From Nelumbo lutea (Eukaryota; Streptophyta; Magnoliopsida; Proteales; Nelumbonaceae), in assembly GCA_022828595.1 (NCBI GenBank), contig JAKGHH010000005.1, positions 64,289,655 through 64,353,654 of the forward strand: DNA of 64,000 nt, in the 5' to 3' direction. The notes beneath the pieces are model-generated. The model was not told the DNA's origin, did no database searches, and saw only the letters and a list, made by a program, of their open reading frames with translations. Positions within the stretch are counted from its first letter, which is position 1, and the number at the start of each line of letters is the position of its first letter. The position numbers were made by a program, and so were the translations under genes. Below, piece after piece: positions 11,701-22,314 of the stretch.

Positions 11701-13092
11701 CACCCTATTACTTAAATGTTTTCTATAGATAGATCTGAAATGGTTTGCAAATGCCCTAGCAATCTCACCCTGATTACATAAGGTGATCCCCTCCACTTCC
11801 AAACTTGAGATAAAATTTTTCCTTCTCCCATTTTCCAAAACATGAAAGAATTTTGTATTCCTATCCCCCTCCTTTAGCCACTTACACCTTGACTTTTGTT
11901 TCTAGTTGCTTTCCTCCTTGAACAAGTCATCCTCCAATTGTTTTCGCAATTTCCACCTTTTTTCTTTGTCCTCCTGAGTAATACCTCCCCTCCCCTCCTT
12001 CACATCCAAATCTTCCAGTTGAGCAATCACAGTCTGCTTTCTTTCTTCCAACCTCCCAAATTCTAAATTATTCCATTCCTTAATTTTAACCTTCAAGAAT
12101 TGTAGCTTCTTATGGAACTTCATCCCTTTCCATTCTACTACAGGATCACTCTCTAACCACCAATCCTTGATTTTATTAATAAAACCTGGGTGGAGTAGCC
12201 ACATATTCTCAACTCTGAACGGGGCAGGCCATGTGTTTCCCAACTCTTCCTCACCAATCATAATAGGCCAATGGTCTGAAGTTACCCTTGGAAGTGCTCT
12301 AGAAGTCAAGCTACCCCAATGTTCCTCCCAATCCACTGAAAAAAGAAACCTATCCAGCTTAGAACAAATGGGATTCACTTGTAGGTTGGACCAAGTATAG
12401 TTACTACGTGCCAACAGAATCTCTTTGAGTTCAAGAAACTCCACAAATTGATTAAATTTTCTCATGCGTGTAGTCACCCTCTGTCTAGGATTATTTGTTT
12501 CTTCTGAAAACCTAATTACATTAAAATCACCTCCTAAACACCAAGGTCCATCCCACAAGCCCCTTATATCCCCCAACTCTTCCCTTAGATTCCTCCTCTC
12601 TCTATAATCATTAGGCCCGTAGACATTTGTTAACACCCACTCGAATCCATCCTCCACTTGCTTAAACTTTAATGAAATTGAAAATTGGCCTATCAACTCC
12701 ATTGCTATGCAAACCTCATTCTTCCATAATGTTATTATACCCCTTGCAGACCTCCAAGAAGGTGCGGTAGCCCAACTGACTCCCCTAGTTCTCCAAATGC
12801 TCCTAACCCACCTAACATCAAAATCTGCTCTCTAGAATCCTGTAGCATAACTATATCTGGGTTTATCTTCTTAATTGCCTCTTTAATTACTGCTCTTTTT
12901 CTAGCACTTCCCAACCCTCTAATATTCCATCTGACAATTTTCATTTTGTTCTTTTTTCTTCCCCCCCCCCTCCATTCCTGTAAATCATTACTTAACCCCC
13001 TTCCTTCTTTCCCCTTTGACACCCAGTCTCCTCCAATATCCCTCATCAATCTTTCAGCCTCATTCATTGTGCATATTAGCAATTCCATTTAT
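8704..13092 (-). mobile_element. L1-type LINE C, ORF2 nearly complete, decayed
   Basis: Begins on the left with an 11-T run (poly(A) tail) and carries, in minus-strand order, endonuclease, linker, reverse transcriptase, zf-RVT region and C-terminal RNase H. It ends on the right about 140 bp upstream of the ORF2 start, inside an ORF1-tail-like segment (EAERLMRDIGGDWVSKGKEG), so it is 5'-truncated. It lacks ORF1. No clear target-site duplication was found by eye. Confidence 0.85.
8782..12952 (-). pseudogene. LINE C ORF2: endonuclease, reverse transcriptase, RNase H
   Basis: Order: endonuclease from MKIVRWNIRGLGSARKRA (12952) with GGDFNVIRF and SDHWPIM; linker; reverse transcriptase 11838-10642 with RSKAPGPDGFMMAFYQ, GAFVRGRKI, RGIRQGDPLSP and the catalytic HLQFADDTILF; then LGKWLWRF and zf-RVT pieces (10465-9736); WEERNARIF; and RNase H (9613-8782: LNFDGSSMGN, SLRAEVLAALEG, SFADGLARQG). 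This makes DNA from element RNA and degrades the RNA strand. Breaks include a TGG-to-TAG stop at 11902, a stop at 10642, shifts near 12720 and 10460, and a stop at 9068. The C-terminal RNase H marks a known plant L1 lineage. Confidence 0.85.
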
Positions 13093-13610
13093 GTCAAATA
13101 AGCAAGTAAATGAAGGAAAATGTTATACTGAAGTGTCTATCAAGAATCCATGGAGTGTCGGAATTTGATGTATGTCTGACATAGACACTTCATCCATTTA
13201 GGAGACTCCACACAACAGTGTCTTCTAGTCAATTGGAAATTGTTATCAAAAGGATTTTTCAATAATACAATTAGAAAGAAAACAAAAATGATCTATACCT
13301 AATGAATTACTGCGATTATTGGCATAAACTATTATAAAATGTAGTTTAAGTATGCTAGTCAGACTACAGAATGTAATCATGATGTATATTTGTATCATAA
13401 ATGTCAACACAAGATAGACCTTATAGCCCCTAAGGTTGTCAGGCTGTACACCTAAGAGTTAAAGTACTCTGCATGTTCACATGCCAGAAGATACACAAAC
13501 AAAGATCCTGCACATGTGTACATGCTAGCACACACACAGTGGGGATTGGGGAAGACAAATTCCAAAATCATATGAGATTTCTAAGAGCCAAATTTTATAG
13601 AAGTTGTAAT
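13093..13610. other. SEC3 intron, no gene
   Basis: AT-rich intron. One short inverted pair (a TGAAGTGTCTAT-like motif near 13133 and its complement near 13185) could form a small hairpin, but no duplication around it was seen. Confidence 0.4.
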
Positions 13611-14385
13611 TTTTTTATTTTTTTTTGAGTAAGATTAAGTATACCATTGCATTAAAACAACTATAGGAAGAAGTTGCAGAAGCCCATGCATACCAAGGAT
13701 CAGCACACTTGGAATATACAAGCAATACAACCCATGTCTTCCCCCTGAATAGACTTTGCGCACCAACCCATGAGAGCAACTTTGCTTTTAGTTTACTGAT
13801 CAGCATGCCCACCAACTCTCTTGTTCCCAAAAATTCTGGAATATCTTTCAGATTATACTCCATAACACTGCAAGAGGAGCTACCTTCCAGACTATAGCCC
13901 CCTCTTTACTCAAGCCTTGCACCTGCCAACTATTAAAAAAGCTTCCATGTTTCTAGGGCACATCCTTGCACCCCAAAATGCTACTGAGTACTGACCTACA
14001 CACAAAGTTCTCTAATATTCACAATGTATGAACATGTGGTTAACTGTTTGAGAGTATTCAGAACACAATACACATAAATCACTGTTCATTCCTATTCCCC
14101 TCCTCTGCAGGTTATCCTTATCCATAGTCAAACATCTATCAGGTATATCCATCCAAGCAAGAAAAGACACATTACAGGGTACAGATGAGATCCGGAAATT
14201 TGATGCTGGGAAAGGAACTAAGTTGGGGGCTATAATATGTTTGTAAGAGATTGAGCTGGAAATACTCCAGACTTCTCCGAAATCCACACCCTTCTATCTA
14301 CCTGAGATGGTTGAATCACCATGTTGTTCAGTTTCTGAAACATCTCAATTATTGGAGGCTTGGAGCCATTCTCCCAATCATTTAG
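13611..14385 (-). mobile_element. 5'-truncated LINE D
   Basis: A T-rich start (13611-13626, the poly(A) tail in antisense) is followed by L1 zf-RVT coding: the reading at 14287-14012 contains CLTMDKDNLQRRGI and CVLCSEYSQTVNHMFIHC, the Cys/His cluster after the reverse transcriptase. Similarity continues in another frame to about 14385 (IEMFQKLNN). It lies in the SEC3 intron between exons m and n. Exact right end not fixed. Confidence 0.7.
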
Positions 14386-14736
14386 GTGTCTTCTAAATAA
14401 AGGTCACCATTCTGCTCTACCATTTAGGTGTCTTCTAATCAGCACCATGGCAATTCATCATTAAAAAATTGCTAGTCAGGCATGTACTGATGCAACAAAA
14501 ACACAAGACCTGAGTAATAAGTCATCTTCTTCATAACATGACAGCAATATCTCTATGAACTACACCGAGATTTTTTTGATTGCTAAACCACACTAAGATA
14601 TGTTGAATGAAGAATTAACTTAATATTTAAGCTCACTGGCTTAATAACTTAATTAGGAATTTTCCAATGTCCTACTGAACCAGCAATTGCCTAAAAAATG
14701 ACAACTATTCCTCCTTATATGGGATATTAAATTAAC

Positions 14737-14815
14737 CTGGGGATATAAGACAGGACACCATCTGCCGTACATTGCGTTCATTTCTCTCAATCTGGTGGCA
14801 AGCTTCATCAACAAA
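14737..14815 (-). CDS. SEC3: SEC3 exon m, one-base deletion
   Basis: 79 bp where 80 are expected. Encodes [19 protein letters not shown]; the end should read GVLSYIPR but a G is missing in the ATGG(G)TGTCC context near 14759, so the frame reads VSCLISP. The donor is GTTAAT. With one G added, the exon joins the next in phase (CCC AG + A TTT). Confidence 0.88.
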
Positions 14816-14908
14816 CTGCACACACAAATTACAGGTTACAAAAGAAAAGTCATCATCTCCAGAAAAAAAAATAATAAACACAATTCTACTATGTAAACAA
14901 ATGATTAC

Positions 14909-15079
14909 CCTGTTGAATTGAACTGAAATTCTTGACTCGAGGTCATCAAGCAAACAACGCACAAACCCTGCTGCATCAGCTTTCTGACCAGAGAGATAGC
15001 GCTCTGTAATCCCATGCATTGATATGCAGCGCAAAGGATCAATTTTGTATGCCCAATCCACCACAGCATAGAAGTCCTC
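14909..15079 (-). CDS. SEC3: SEC3 exon l
   Basis: 171 bp, 57 codons, acceptor TTTAG, donor GTAATC. Encodes [20 protein letters not shown] through [10 protein letters not shown]. It contains the highly conserved [19 protein letters not shown] block. Intact. Confidence 0.94.
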
Positions 15080-15317
15080 CTAAAAATTCATAGAAACATA
15101 TAACCTCTTAAAAATAAATATTTGGAACCACAATAGGAGTTCTCTCAGGTTTACAGTTTTGGTACAAAATCATCAATTAAAAGTTTGAAAGATAAAAAAA
15201 ACCACATATCTTACTAGCTACTGAATATCATGGTAGCCTAGAAACATGGTGCCCAAGTGGCAACTAAGAGAGCTAGTTGGTAGCTACTGAATATCATGGT
15301 AGCCTAGAAACACAATC

Positions 15318-15469
15318 ATACTGCAGATGGCCTAGCTAAATTTGGTGTGTATTTGTTCCTCCTTTGTAACTTGTAGGGGTTCCCCCCCTGCTTTGTATAT
15401 CTCCTCTTGTCCCCCCCCCCTTTTTTCTCAATAAATTCTGGTTAAATTTTCTCAAAAAAAAAAAAGAAT
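15318..15469 (+). mobile_element. Very short LINE 3' tail E
   Basis: Plus-strand RNase H end (ADGLAKFGVYLF), a C-rich untranslated piece with a run of ten C, AATAAA at 15430-15435 and a 12-A tail ending at 15469. A 5'-truncated L1 copy of about 150 bp. Left edge estimated. Confidence 0.55.
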
Positions 15470-15587
15470 TATGAAATCTCCCTGGATCCACAAGGCTCTT
15501 ATATGACCAACTGAACAAGCAATCTCTAAAGGAAGTCCTGAATGATAGATTAATGATCTTGGAATATTTATAGGGTCACTATTAGTC

Positions 15588-15775
15588 TGAAAACCATTGC
15601 TTATCAAAATGGTGAAATATCAGGCTGACATGCAACCACGAGAATGTTAGTTCAAGTATGAGAAGTAGCCACTTTGAGCAAAAATGCCCAAGATTAGTTC
15701 CATATTCAGACAACCCCTCCTAAGACACCAAATAACTAGGACCAAGTGACCAACATTGGATAATGGCCATTTTAT
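15588..15775 (+). mobile_element. Possible degraded tRNA-derived SINE
   Basis: Resembles the SINE at 36647-36811 in order: AATGGT(G/A)AAAT.TCAGGCTG, then a GTTCAA box-B-like motif, GTAGCCACTT, and an end like ATTGGATAATGGCC. Divergence is high and no target-site duplication is certain. Confidence 0.4.
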
Positions 15776-16062
15776 AGAAAGGAGAAAGAAGAAAACCATG
15801 TATATAAGTCTCCCTCAAGAATACATGGAGCTTTGGAATCCAACTAGTGATAACTGCTTTAAATTATATCTAATTCATGAGATATTCAGTACTTAGGTAG
15901 ACAAGGCTTTCTAAACACATTATAATAAAATCAAAAAGACAAGTCTTGACTCGAAGAAGAAAAACAATGGACAATTCTCTGTCAAATCTTTTTACAATGC
16001 TTCAAGTGAATTGGGGGGGAAGAAGTACCTGTCAACAGGATCTGGTGAAAAATTATGCCATC

Positions 16063-17770
16063 CAATATTTTAAAGCGCAAAGGCGTGACGCGAGGCGTTC
16101 CACTACCTAGAGGCGTGAGCAATGATTTTAAAAGGCATGCCTCAGGCACACCTAGGTCCTAGGCACATTCCTTTCAAAAGGCGCACGCCTGGTGCACCTA
16201 GGCGTGCGCCTGATGCGCCTCAGCCTCAGCCTAGGCATACGCCTTTTGAAAATTTTTGCCGCTTTTTTGCCTTTTTTGAACATAGCAGCTAGGCCAGGGG
16301 CTCCGCCCCCGGACCCCTCTGCCATGCCCCTCGAGGCAAGCCCAAACAAGTCCATGTTAGGTCTTAAATTCTTAGTTTTCACACAAAAAATAATGATTTT
16401 ATAGCTTTAATTGCTTTTTAAGAAGACATTTTATTAGGATGAATGAATGAGCAACATTATCAAATTGGGGGTTCTTGAAGCTTCGGTGAGCGAGCAAAGC
16501 GAGCAAATGTAATATGTTTTACATTACATTAGCTACGTGAAGTAATGCAATTGAGCGAAAAAAGAGATTATAGGTTTTAAATTCTTGAAAATGTTTAATA
16601 TGTTTCATTTTATTTTTAAATTCTCATTTGAATATGCTTTACATAATTACATCTTATGTTTATGTATTTCAATTTTAGATAATAGGTTTTTTAAAACATT
16701 ATTTTAAAATTTAAGTTTAGATTTTTTATTATTATTATGCTTAGTATTTATTTTTTTGAATTTTTTGGCATTTTTCTGAATTTTCTGACATTTTTTTTTA
16801 TAATTTTGCGCCTTGCTTCGAAAAAGGCGTGTGCCTCACCTTGCACCTTGCACCTAAAGCGCAAATTGACTCCTGCGCCTCTTTTGCACTGTAGGTTTTG
16901 AAGACTGCTATTCAGTCTTGACCACTAAGAGATTTCAGGTTCGATGAGAAGAAAAGTGAAGAAGTAGAAGAAAGAGTGGTCAAAGAGCAGTAGAACACAG
17001 ATTTTGAGGAGAAGAACAGAATGTCAATAATCTGCTACCGCCACTTTAAGTTAATATATATAGGTTATGCTAGTTACATGAAAGGACATATCTGCCCTTG
17101 GTGTTTTCATCATAATTGCTAACAAGTAACAAACAATATAAAACTAAAACTAGAAATAACAAAATAGCAAAATAACCACAGCTGTGACTAGATACATTCT
17201 ACCCTACGGACAGAGTGGGACCACAGCTGTGGGGCCCACATCAATGTTCTCTACATGCACCTTGCGCATTTAAAACATTGGGCGTGAGGCATAGTTCAGA
17301 ATGTAAGAGGCGTAAGCCTCCCGAACACAAGGAGGCGTAAGCCTCCTTAAGAGGAGGAGGATGAGGAGGAAGGGGAAGAAGAATAGGAGGAAGGAGGATC
17401 TCATTTTTTCCTTATTTTTAATAAAAATCTTTTATATTAAAAAGAATGAAGATGAATAATACTAGTTGAAAGGGGGATCTTGTTGAATCCCACTTTTCTT
17501 TCCCCTCATCTATTCTTTCCTTCCCTTTCCTTTTATTTTCTTTCATTTTCTCTTTTTTTGTTCTTTCTTTCTTTCTTTTTCTTTCCCTTCCATTTCCTTT
17601 TTCTTCTTTTTTTTCGTCATTTTATAGGAGGTGTGCATGAGGCATACACCTCAATTATGCCTCATGAAAAAAGTGTACGAGTACGCCTCAAGTGTCAGCG
17701 CCTCTGGTCTGCACCTCAGGGCATTTTGGGGGCACCTCGCCATATGCCTCCCACGCCTTTTAAAACACTA
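16063..17770. mobile_element. 1.7-kb inverted-repeat (hAT-like?) element, GGCG-rich
   Basis: Flanked by 8-bp direct repeats ATGCCATC at 16055-16062 and 17771-17778. The ends are imperfect inverted repeats: a TTTTAAA-type start followed by GGCGTG and GAGGC on the left, and the complement on the right. The interior is rich in AGGCGT/ACGCCT words in both orientations (16080-16260, 16800-16900, 17280-17360, 17630-17760), so it could fold extensively. No transposase reading frame. An 8-bp duplication fits the hAT superfamily, but I cannot identify the family. A solo LTR sits inside. Confidence 0.65.
16890..17255 (-). mobile_element. Solo Copia LTR
   Basis: 366 bp matching along its length the LTRs of the Copia at 24502-36163 (GCCACTTTAA, GGTTATGCT, TCTGCCCTTG, GGGGCCCACATCA, end TTCTCTACA). 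Flanked by TGCAC at 16885-16889 and 17256-17260. Formed by recombination between the two LTRs of a former element. It lies within the inverted-repeat element and so is younger than it. Confidence 0.85.
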
Positions 17771-18447
17771 ATGCCATCTAGGGTTGCTTTTTGAATAGAA
17801 TCCTAATGAAGGCAAACTTGTTGAGAAGGGGGATGACCTTAGAAGAGACGAGGTGTGTCTTATGTTAGGATTCTTAGGAATCAACAGATAACGTACTCCA
17901 CTAAACTTTTCCCAATGTAATCAGGGATGACCTTAGAAGAGACAAGGTGTGTCTTATGTTAAGATTCTTAGGAATCAATGGATAACTTACTCCACTGAAC
18001 TTTTCCCTCTTTAATCAGGAATAGAATTTTGCCAGATTTGGGGTGAGAAGTTGCTGTCCAAATTCAGTAGAGGCTTTTCTAAAAGGGTAGCATTTAATGG
18101 GATTGACTCTGAGAGGTAAAGTTGTTTGGAGTGTAGTCCTAGCAACGATTTTCTGGGTGATTTGGCAAGAAAGGAATGGAAGAATTTTCCATGATTGACA
18201 TAATTCATTTGATACGGTTTTTCAAAGATTAGTAGGAAAGATAGTCTTGTGGTTGAGTGTTCATAGAGAATTTAAAGGAAGAAGTTCTAGTACTTTACTA
18301 CTTTTTTGAGCTTGAAAGTCCTTTTGTAAAAAGTCAAGGGCTAGTGGCTTTGTAAACAGTCGAGGGATAGGGGCCCTGTTTATATTCTGGTTATACATGG
18401 TTTTGGTAGTAATAAAATAGTTTTTACCTTGCCTTTCTGAAAAAACT

Positions 18448-18908
18448 CAAAAGTGCATATTCTTTTTACGAATAATCAAAAAATTTATTAATGTATAAGT
18501 GTGTGCAAGATTATGTACAAAAAGTACAGAAGCCAAAGACTGTATAGTGCACTGACTTCTACACCCAAAGACAGAGCTTCCCCTATCCATATTGTCCACA
18601 GTCAAAGCAGAATAAACACAGCACTCAATCGTCCATTAGTTGTACTTCTGTGTTCTAATGAAATCAATCTTTCTGACCTTCAACAGAAGTTGTTGCTATA
18701 GCTTTCAGCTAGAGATGATCATCCAATTATGCAAAATTTTTCCTACAAGCCCTTTGTGCTTCTCAATGAAGTAAAACACAATTTGATGGTTCCAAATATG
18801 CACAGAACCAGTTTCCAGTCTGTCCTTGTGAAGCTTAAGAATGTGCCAAATTTAGCAACTGAAATAAGTTCATGAATAGAGATCATCAATTTATTTGGAA
18901 AAGATTAC
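18448..18908. other. SEC3 intron, no recognised feature
   Basis: Contains T- and A-rich starts resembling a LINE tail near 18450-18520, but no coding match good enough to call. Confidence 0.4.
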
Positions 18909-18973
18909 TTGGATTCCATCAAGCAAATCTTGAAGAGATTCATTTAATGATCCCAGCTCCAAAGAACTTTTAC
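18909..18973 (-). CDS. SEC3: SEC3 exon k
   Basis: 65 bp, acceptor CTGCAG, donor GTAATC. Completes a Gly codon and encodes KSSLELGSLNESLQDLLDGIQ. The next intron is 3,829 bp (15080-18908) and contains a split LINE, an inverted-repeat element, a solo LTR and a possible SINE. Confidence 0.9.
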
Positions 18974-19052
18974 CTGCAGAGTTAAATTTATGTTAATTCA
19001 CTTTCCAAAATTTAGAGACATATATCAAAATATTTAAAAACATTAAGATTAC

Positions 19053-19201
19053 CCTCTTTCTATCATTTTCATCAATGTCCATAATGCCCAAATCATCATC
19101 ATTTGTATCTTCATTCAACCCATTTTTGTCCCGCTAGCAGGACCTCCAGGTGGAACAAGAGCAGGAACCTCAAAGCACATGAAATGTGCAAAAAAGGAAC
19201 T
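19053..19201 (-). CDS. SEC3: SEC3 exon j, frame broken
   Basis: 149 bp. Starts SSFFAHFMCFEVPALVPPGG and should end in the acidic LGIMDIDEND segment. The reading breaks at a run of five A where six would keep frame (near 19130), giving a TGA. Even with that base added, the phase does not match the next exon; one more G in the G-run at the exon-donor boundary (near 19053) would fix it. Two one-base losses are inferred in this exon. Splice sites are otherwise normal. Confidence 0.85.
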
Positions 19202-19485
19202 CTAAAATTCGAGTAGCAGAAGCATTTCAGTATGCCATACAATAAGAGTATAATTATAAGAAATCGACCAAAGAAAATACAATGAATAAATAGAAAAAGT
19301 ATTTCCACAGCATAAAGTAGAGAAATAGGGCTTGTTTTCTGAAAACCCGTATTGGTATTAAGGTAAGGTAGCTAGTTTCTGATCTACCAAGCTAGGGGGT
19401 GTTGAGGCATATCTTTCGTTACACATTGCTACAAGCAATAAAGTTCAAGTTATTGATCAAAAAAATAGAGAAATTGGGTTATAAC

Positions 19486-19659
19486 CTCATCAACAAGGAG
19501 GGGATGAAAAATAGTAAGCATCTTTGCATATGCATCAGATACATTGGAAGTGTCTGCATTATTCACAGTTTGACTGGAACCAGAGGAAGCTTCAAGCCAG
19601 ACAGTGGGATTTCTTGATGCTTTTGTGCCAGCACGAAGCTCATTAGCAAATTCACGGGC
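19486..19659 (-). CDS. SEC3: SEC3 exon i
   Basis: 174 bp, 58 codons, acceptor TTGCAG, donor GTTATA. Encodes [17 protein letters not shown] through [16 protein letters not shown]. The His in IFHPLL replaces the usual Ile, a small substitution. Intact. Confidence 0.93.
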
Positions 19660-20409
19660 CTGCAAATGATTAAAAAAATTCAAACTTTTTAATAAGATTT
19701 ACTTTATTCCCCAAAACACAAGATGCATCAATACTAGGTTCCCTTCATTCAAGACAATTATATCAATAGAAGAGTTGTAGTAAAGAATGAGTTTATGCAC
19801 TCTGTCTCTTTGCTACTTCACACTACAGACATGGTGGAAACCATGAAAAGAAACAGTTCAAAACAAAACCAAGCATGGGTTTCCACCTTGTCTAAATGTC
19901 AGGGTATTGAAGAGTTGAATAAACATTTTGTTTACTAGCATTCCTCATAATCTAGCAATGGAACATATCTCTTTGTTGCTAGCAATGAAAAAGAAAACCC
20001 AAACAACTAGACATACCAAGTTCCATTCAAGGCAAACAGAAGGCATCACAAATCAACCATGACAAGAGTCACACACATGCAACCACAACAAATTTGACAT
20101 GTTTTCAGAGTTTTTTCTGGTAAAACATGCTTCCAGAGTTGATAATACATTTAGACATATATCTATTCAGTTTTTCTTTTCTGATCATAATATGTTAGGG
20201 TGTAACTGAGGAGCTTTTATTGTTGGTTCTTATTCTTCTTTTTTCTAGGATTTGATCCATGGGTCCGTCTGTACAGCCTCCCACTGTACAGGGAGACCTT
20301 CAGTCTTGTGATCTCTTTCTTCCTCTCATTTATGATACATTACCATTTCCAAAAGAATAATAAAGAAAGTAGATATAAGATAAATAGCAAATGTATATTG
20401 TGTCCTGAC

Positions 20410-20484
20410 CTCTCGACGAAGCAGCAAGTTAAGAGAACTACAATAAGCTTTCCGCAATGGACCCAAACAATTCTTGTCGAGACT
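20410..20484 (-). CDS. SEC3: SEC3 exon h
   Basis: 75 bp, 25 codons, acceptor TTCCAG, donor GTCAGG. Encodes [14 protein letters not shown] through LNLLLRRE. It lies 92 bp from the previous exon; the gene is compact here. Intact. Confidence 0.93.
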
Positions 20485-20576
20485 CTGGAATTAGTGCAGG
20501 AAGAAATGGTTGAGAAAGAAAGAATGAAAGGTAATAGAACAATTAGTACTGGTTCAATTTCAGATTGATTTGAAAC

Positions 20577-20657
20577 CTTTAAGTGTTGCAGAAGGCGTGC
20601 ATATGTCCTGCATTTGTACCGCAGGTCTGCATGATCAGGCCTCTTTAATTGTCCTCG
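20577..20657 (-). CDS. SEC3: SEC3 exon g
   Basis: 81 bp, 27 codons, acceptor CACAG, donor GTTTCA. Encodes [15 protein letters not shown] through YARLLQHLK, nearly identical to other plant SEC3. Intact. Confidence 0.93.
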
Positions 20658-20756
20658 CTGTGCATATCATTAAGATTTAAGACAAGAAAAGTTAAGTACA
20701 TCAATCAGAATAAGTTTGATGCTAATCACAAATAGTATAGCATGTAGTTGAGATAC

Positions 20757-20885
20757 CTGAGAAAAGTAACTTTTATCACTTATCATAAAATCCACCAGGC
20801 TAGAAAAGTAGTTCCTCAAGAATTCAGATGCTCTCCGAACAAAAGTAGTTTTTAATTTTTCAAGCTCTATACGCTTCTCTTTAAC
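20757..20885 (-). CDS. SEC3: SEC3 exon f
   Basis: 129 bp, 43 codons, acceptor ACACAG, donor GTATCT. Encodes [15 protein letters not shown] through [11 protein letters not shown], a signature stretch of the helical Sec3 C-terminal domain. Intact. Confidence 0.93.
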
Positions 20886-21529
20886 CTGTGTAAATTTCAC
20901 TTACATATTAAACGGAAAAGATTATCTTGAGAAGCTTGTGCCAATTTTCTGAGATTTTTCTAGAAATTCTTTGAAATTCAACCAAAGGTCCTACAAAAAA
21001 ACTTTCTGAGATTTTTCAACATCAGGAGAATATCCACCAATTCATGAATAGAAACTGAACATCAAGACGCAAAACAATTCCTGATTTAAAAAGGGAGAGA
21101 ATATAAGCACATAAAATATCTTTGACCTGTTACTGATTAAATAAACAAGATCATTCATGTCCATAAATGAACCCAAGACCATAATCAGCAACCCTAAGTT
21201 GTCAAGAAATCTTTAAGAACTAAGAAAGGCTCTGCCAAATGTAATAAAACAATTCCCAATTTAAAAGTGGGAGAAAACAAACAAAAACATATGATCGCAT
21301 ATTTATGTGCATCAAGGAAACCTTTCAAGGAAGATTGAGATGGATCATCAAGAAAACTTCCTTGAGAAGGCCTTGGGTTAGTTCCAAAACTTGTGGGTGT
21401 TAGTGTATAGAAAATTGTCTTTATGCTCAGGGTATATCTTTTTTTGTGCACAGGATACCAATAATATTTTTCATACATTACAAAAACGGATAAGTAAATC
21501 AAAACAAGAAAAGAAGGCAGAGAACATAC

Positions 21530-21667
21530 AGCTCGCATGTCTGCATAGCAAGGATCCAAATTTGGAACTTCCAGACCACGTAAAGCACTCGTTAACCATT
21601 CGCATGCTTCAATATTCTGAAGCATGCGTGATTCATCAAATGAACCACTTGTTAGAGAGGCTGCATA
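21530..21667 (-). CDS. SEC3: SEC3 exon e
   Basis: 138 bp, 46 codons, acceptor TTTCAG, donor GTATGT. Encodes [15 protein letters not shown] through PCYADMRA, including the conserved [11 protein letters not shown] block. The intron to the next exon is 644 bp. Intact. Confidence 0.92.
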
Positions 21668-21759
21668 CTGAAATCAAGAGAATGGAGTTAGAGAATCTGC
21701 AAAACCAAATTCAAGCCAGTTATTAATACTTCAAATGCAAGTGATACACCACCATATAC

Positions 21760-21861
21760 CTCAGAGGGAACACGCAGCCTTTCAACAAGCTTATCAAGCT
21801 CCTCTACAAGGGCCTTGTTATTCACAGAATGCATCTCTAACTTATTATTACGATTTTCTAT
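21760..21861 (-). CDS. SEC3: SEC3 exon d (coiled coil)
   Basis: 102 bp, 34 codons, phase 0 at both ends, acceptor TTCAG and donor GTATAT. Encodes [10 protein letters not shown] through ERLRVPSE, a heptad-rich stretch expected to be coiled coil in SEC3. Intact. Confidence 0.9.
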
Positions 21862-21988
21862 CTGAATATCAGAACCAAAGAAATCCAGGTAAGATTTTAA
21901 ATCTAAGAAAAAGCACAGTATATGGGTAAAAGGTATGCAATATTCATTCTAATTATGTAAACCAAAGAGTGAAAGTACTAATTGAAAT

Positions 21989-22314
21989 TGTAACAATGGT
22001 GGGCCAGATGGGTCATAGAAGGCAGCATTTTTTTATTTCTTATTTTAGGTTAATGGGCCTCACACATATGGGCCTGTTAACAATTGTATTTCTTTTCCTC
22101 AGCAGCCGCCCTCTTAAGGCATTCTTGCAATTACTTCAAGTTGAATTAGAATTAATAAAAGTTAATTAGGAGAGGGAATGAGATTAGATCGAACTGCTCA
22201 TCTCCTTCCCCCTTTCTTCCATTCTTCTTCTCCTCTCTCTTATTCGGATTTCTCCTTTTATTTCTCCCTTCTTTTTCTTTGATTATTTCCCTTTCCTGTT
22301 GCTGGTTTTCTACT
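21989..22314 (+). mobile_element. Solo LTR (Copia type D)
   Basis: 326 bp starting TGTAACAATGG and ending TTCTACT, flanked by GAAAT at 21984-21988 and 22315-22319. Internal layout (GGGCCT, CAGCCGCCCTCTTAAGGCAT, ATTAATAAAAG, then a CT-rich tail) is like the LTRs of the Copia at 47625-53099 in the other orientation. Lies in the SEC3 intron between exons c and d. Confidence 0.72.

Larger units (their letters stand above)
15938..18447 (+). mobile_element. LINE F, plus strand, split by an inverted-repeat element
   Basis: L1 3' part in two blocks, 15938-16062 and 17771-18447. Block 1 encodes NGQFSVKSFYNA, as in other L1 zf-RVT regions. Block 2 starts MPSRVAF and continues LMKANLLRRGMTLEETRCVL, then VVWSVVLATIFWVIWQERNG and an untranslated end with AATAAA (18413-18418). 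Removing 16063-17770 plus one ATGCCATC copy makes the reading run through, which proves the intervening element is an insertion. Block 2 holds a 94-bp tandem duplication (17830-18017). Confidence 0.72.

Noticed and set aside
13130..13195. Small inverted pair as a MITE
   Set aside because: Arms are only about 12 bp and no flanking duplication was found.
17480..17794. Plus-strand ORF rich in Phe/Leu/Ser
   Set aside because: A CT-rich low-complexity stretch within the inverted-repeat element; no start context or domain.
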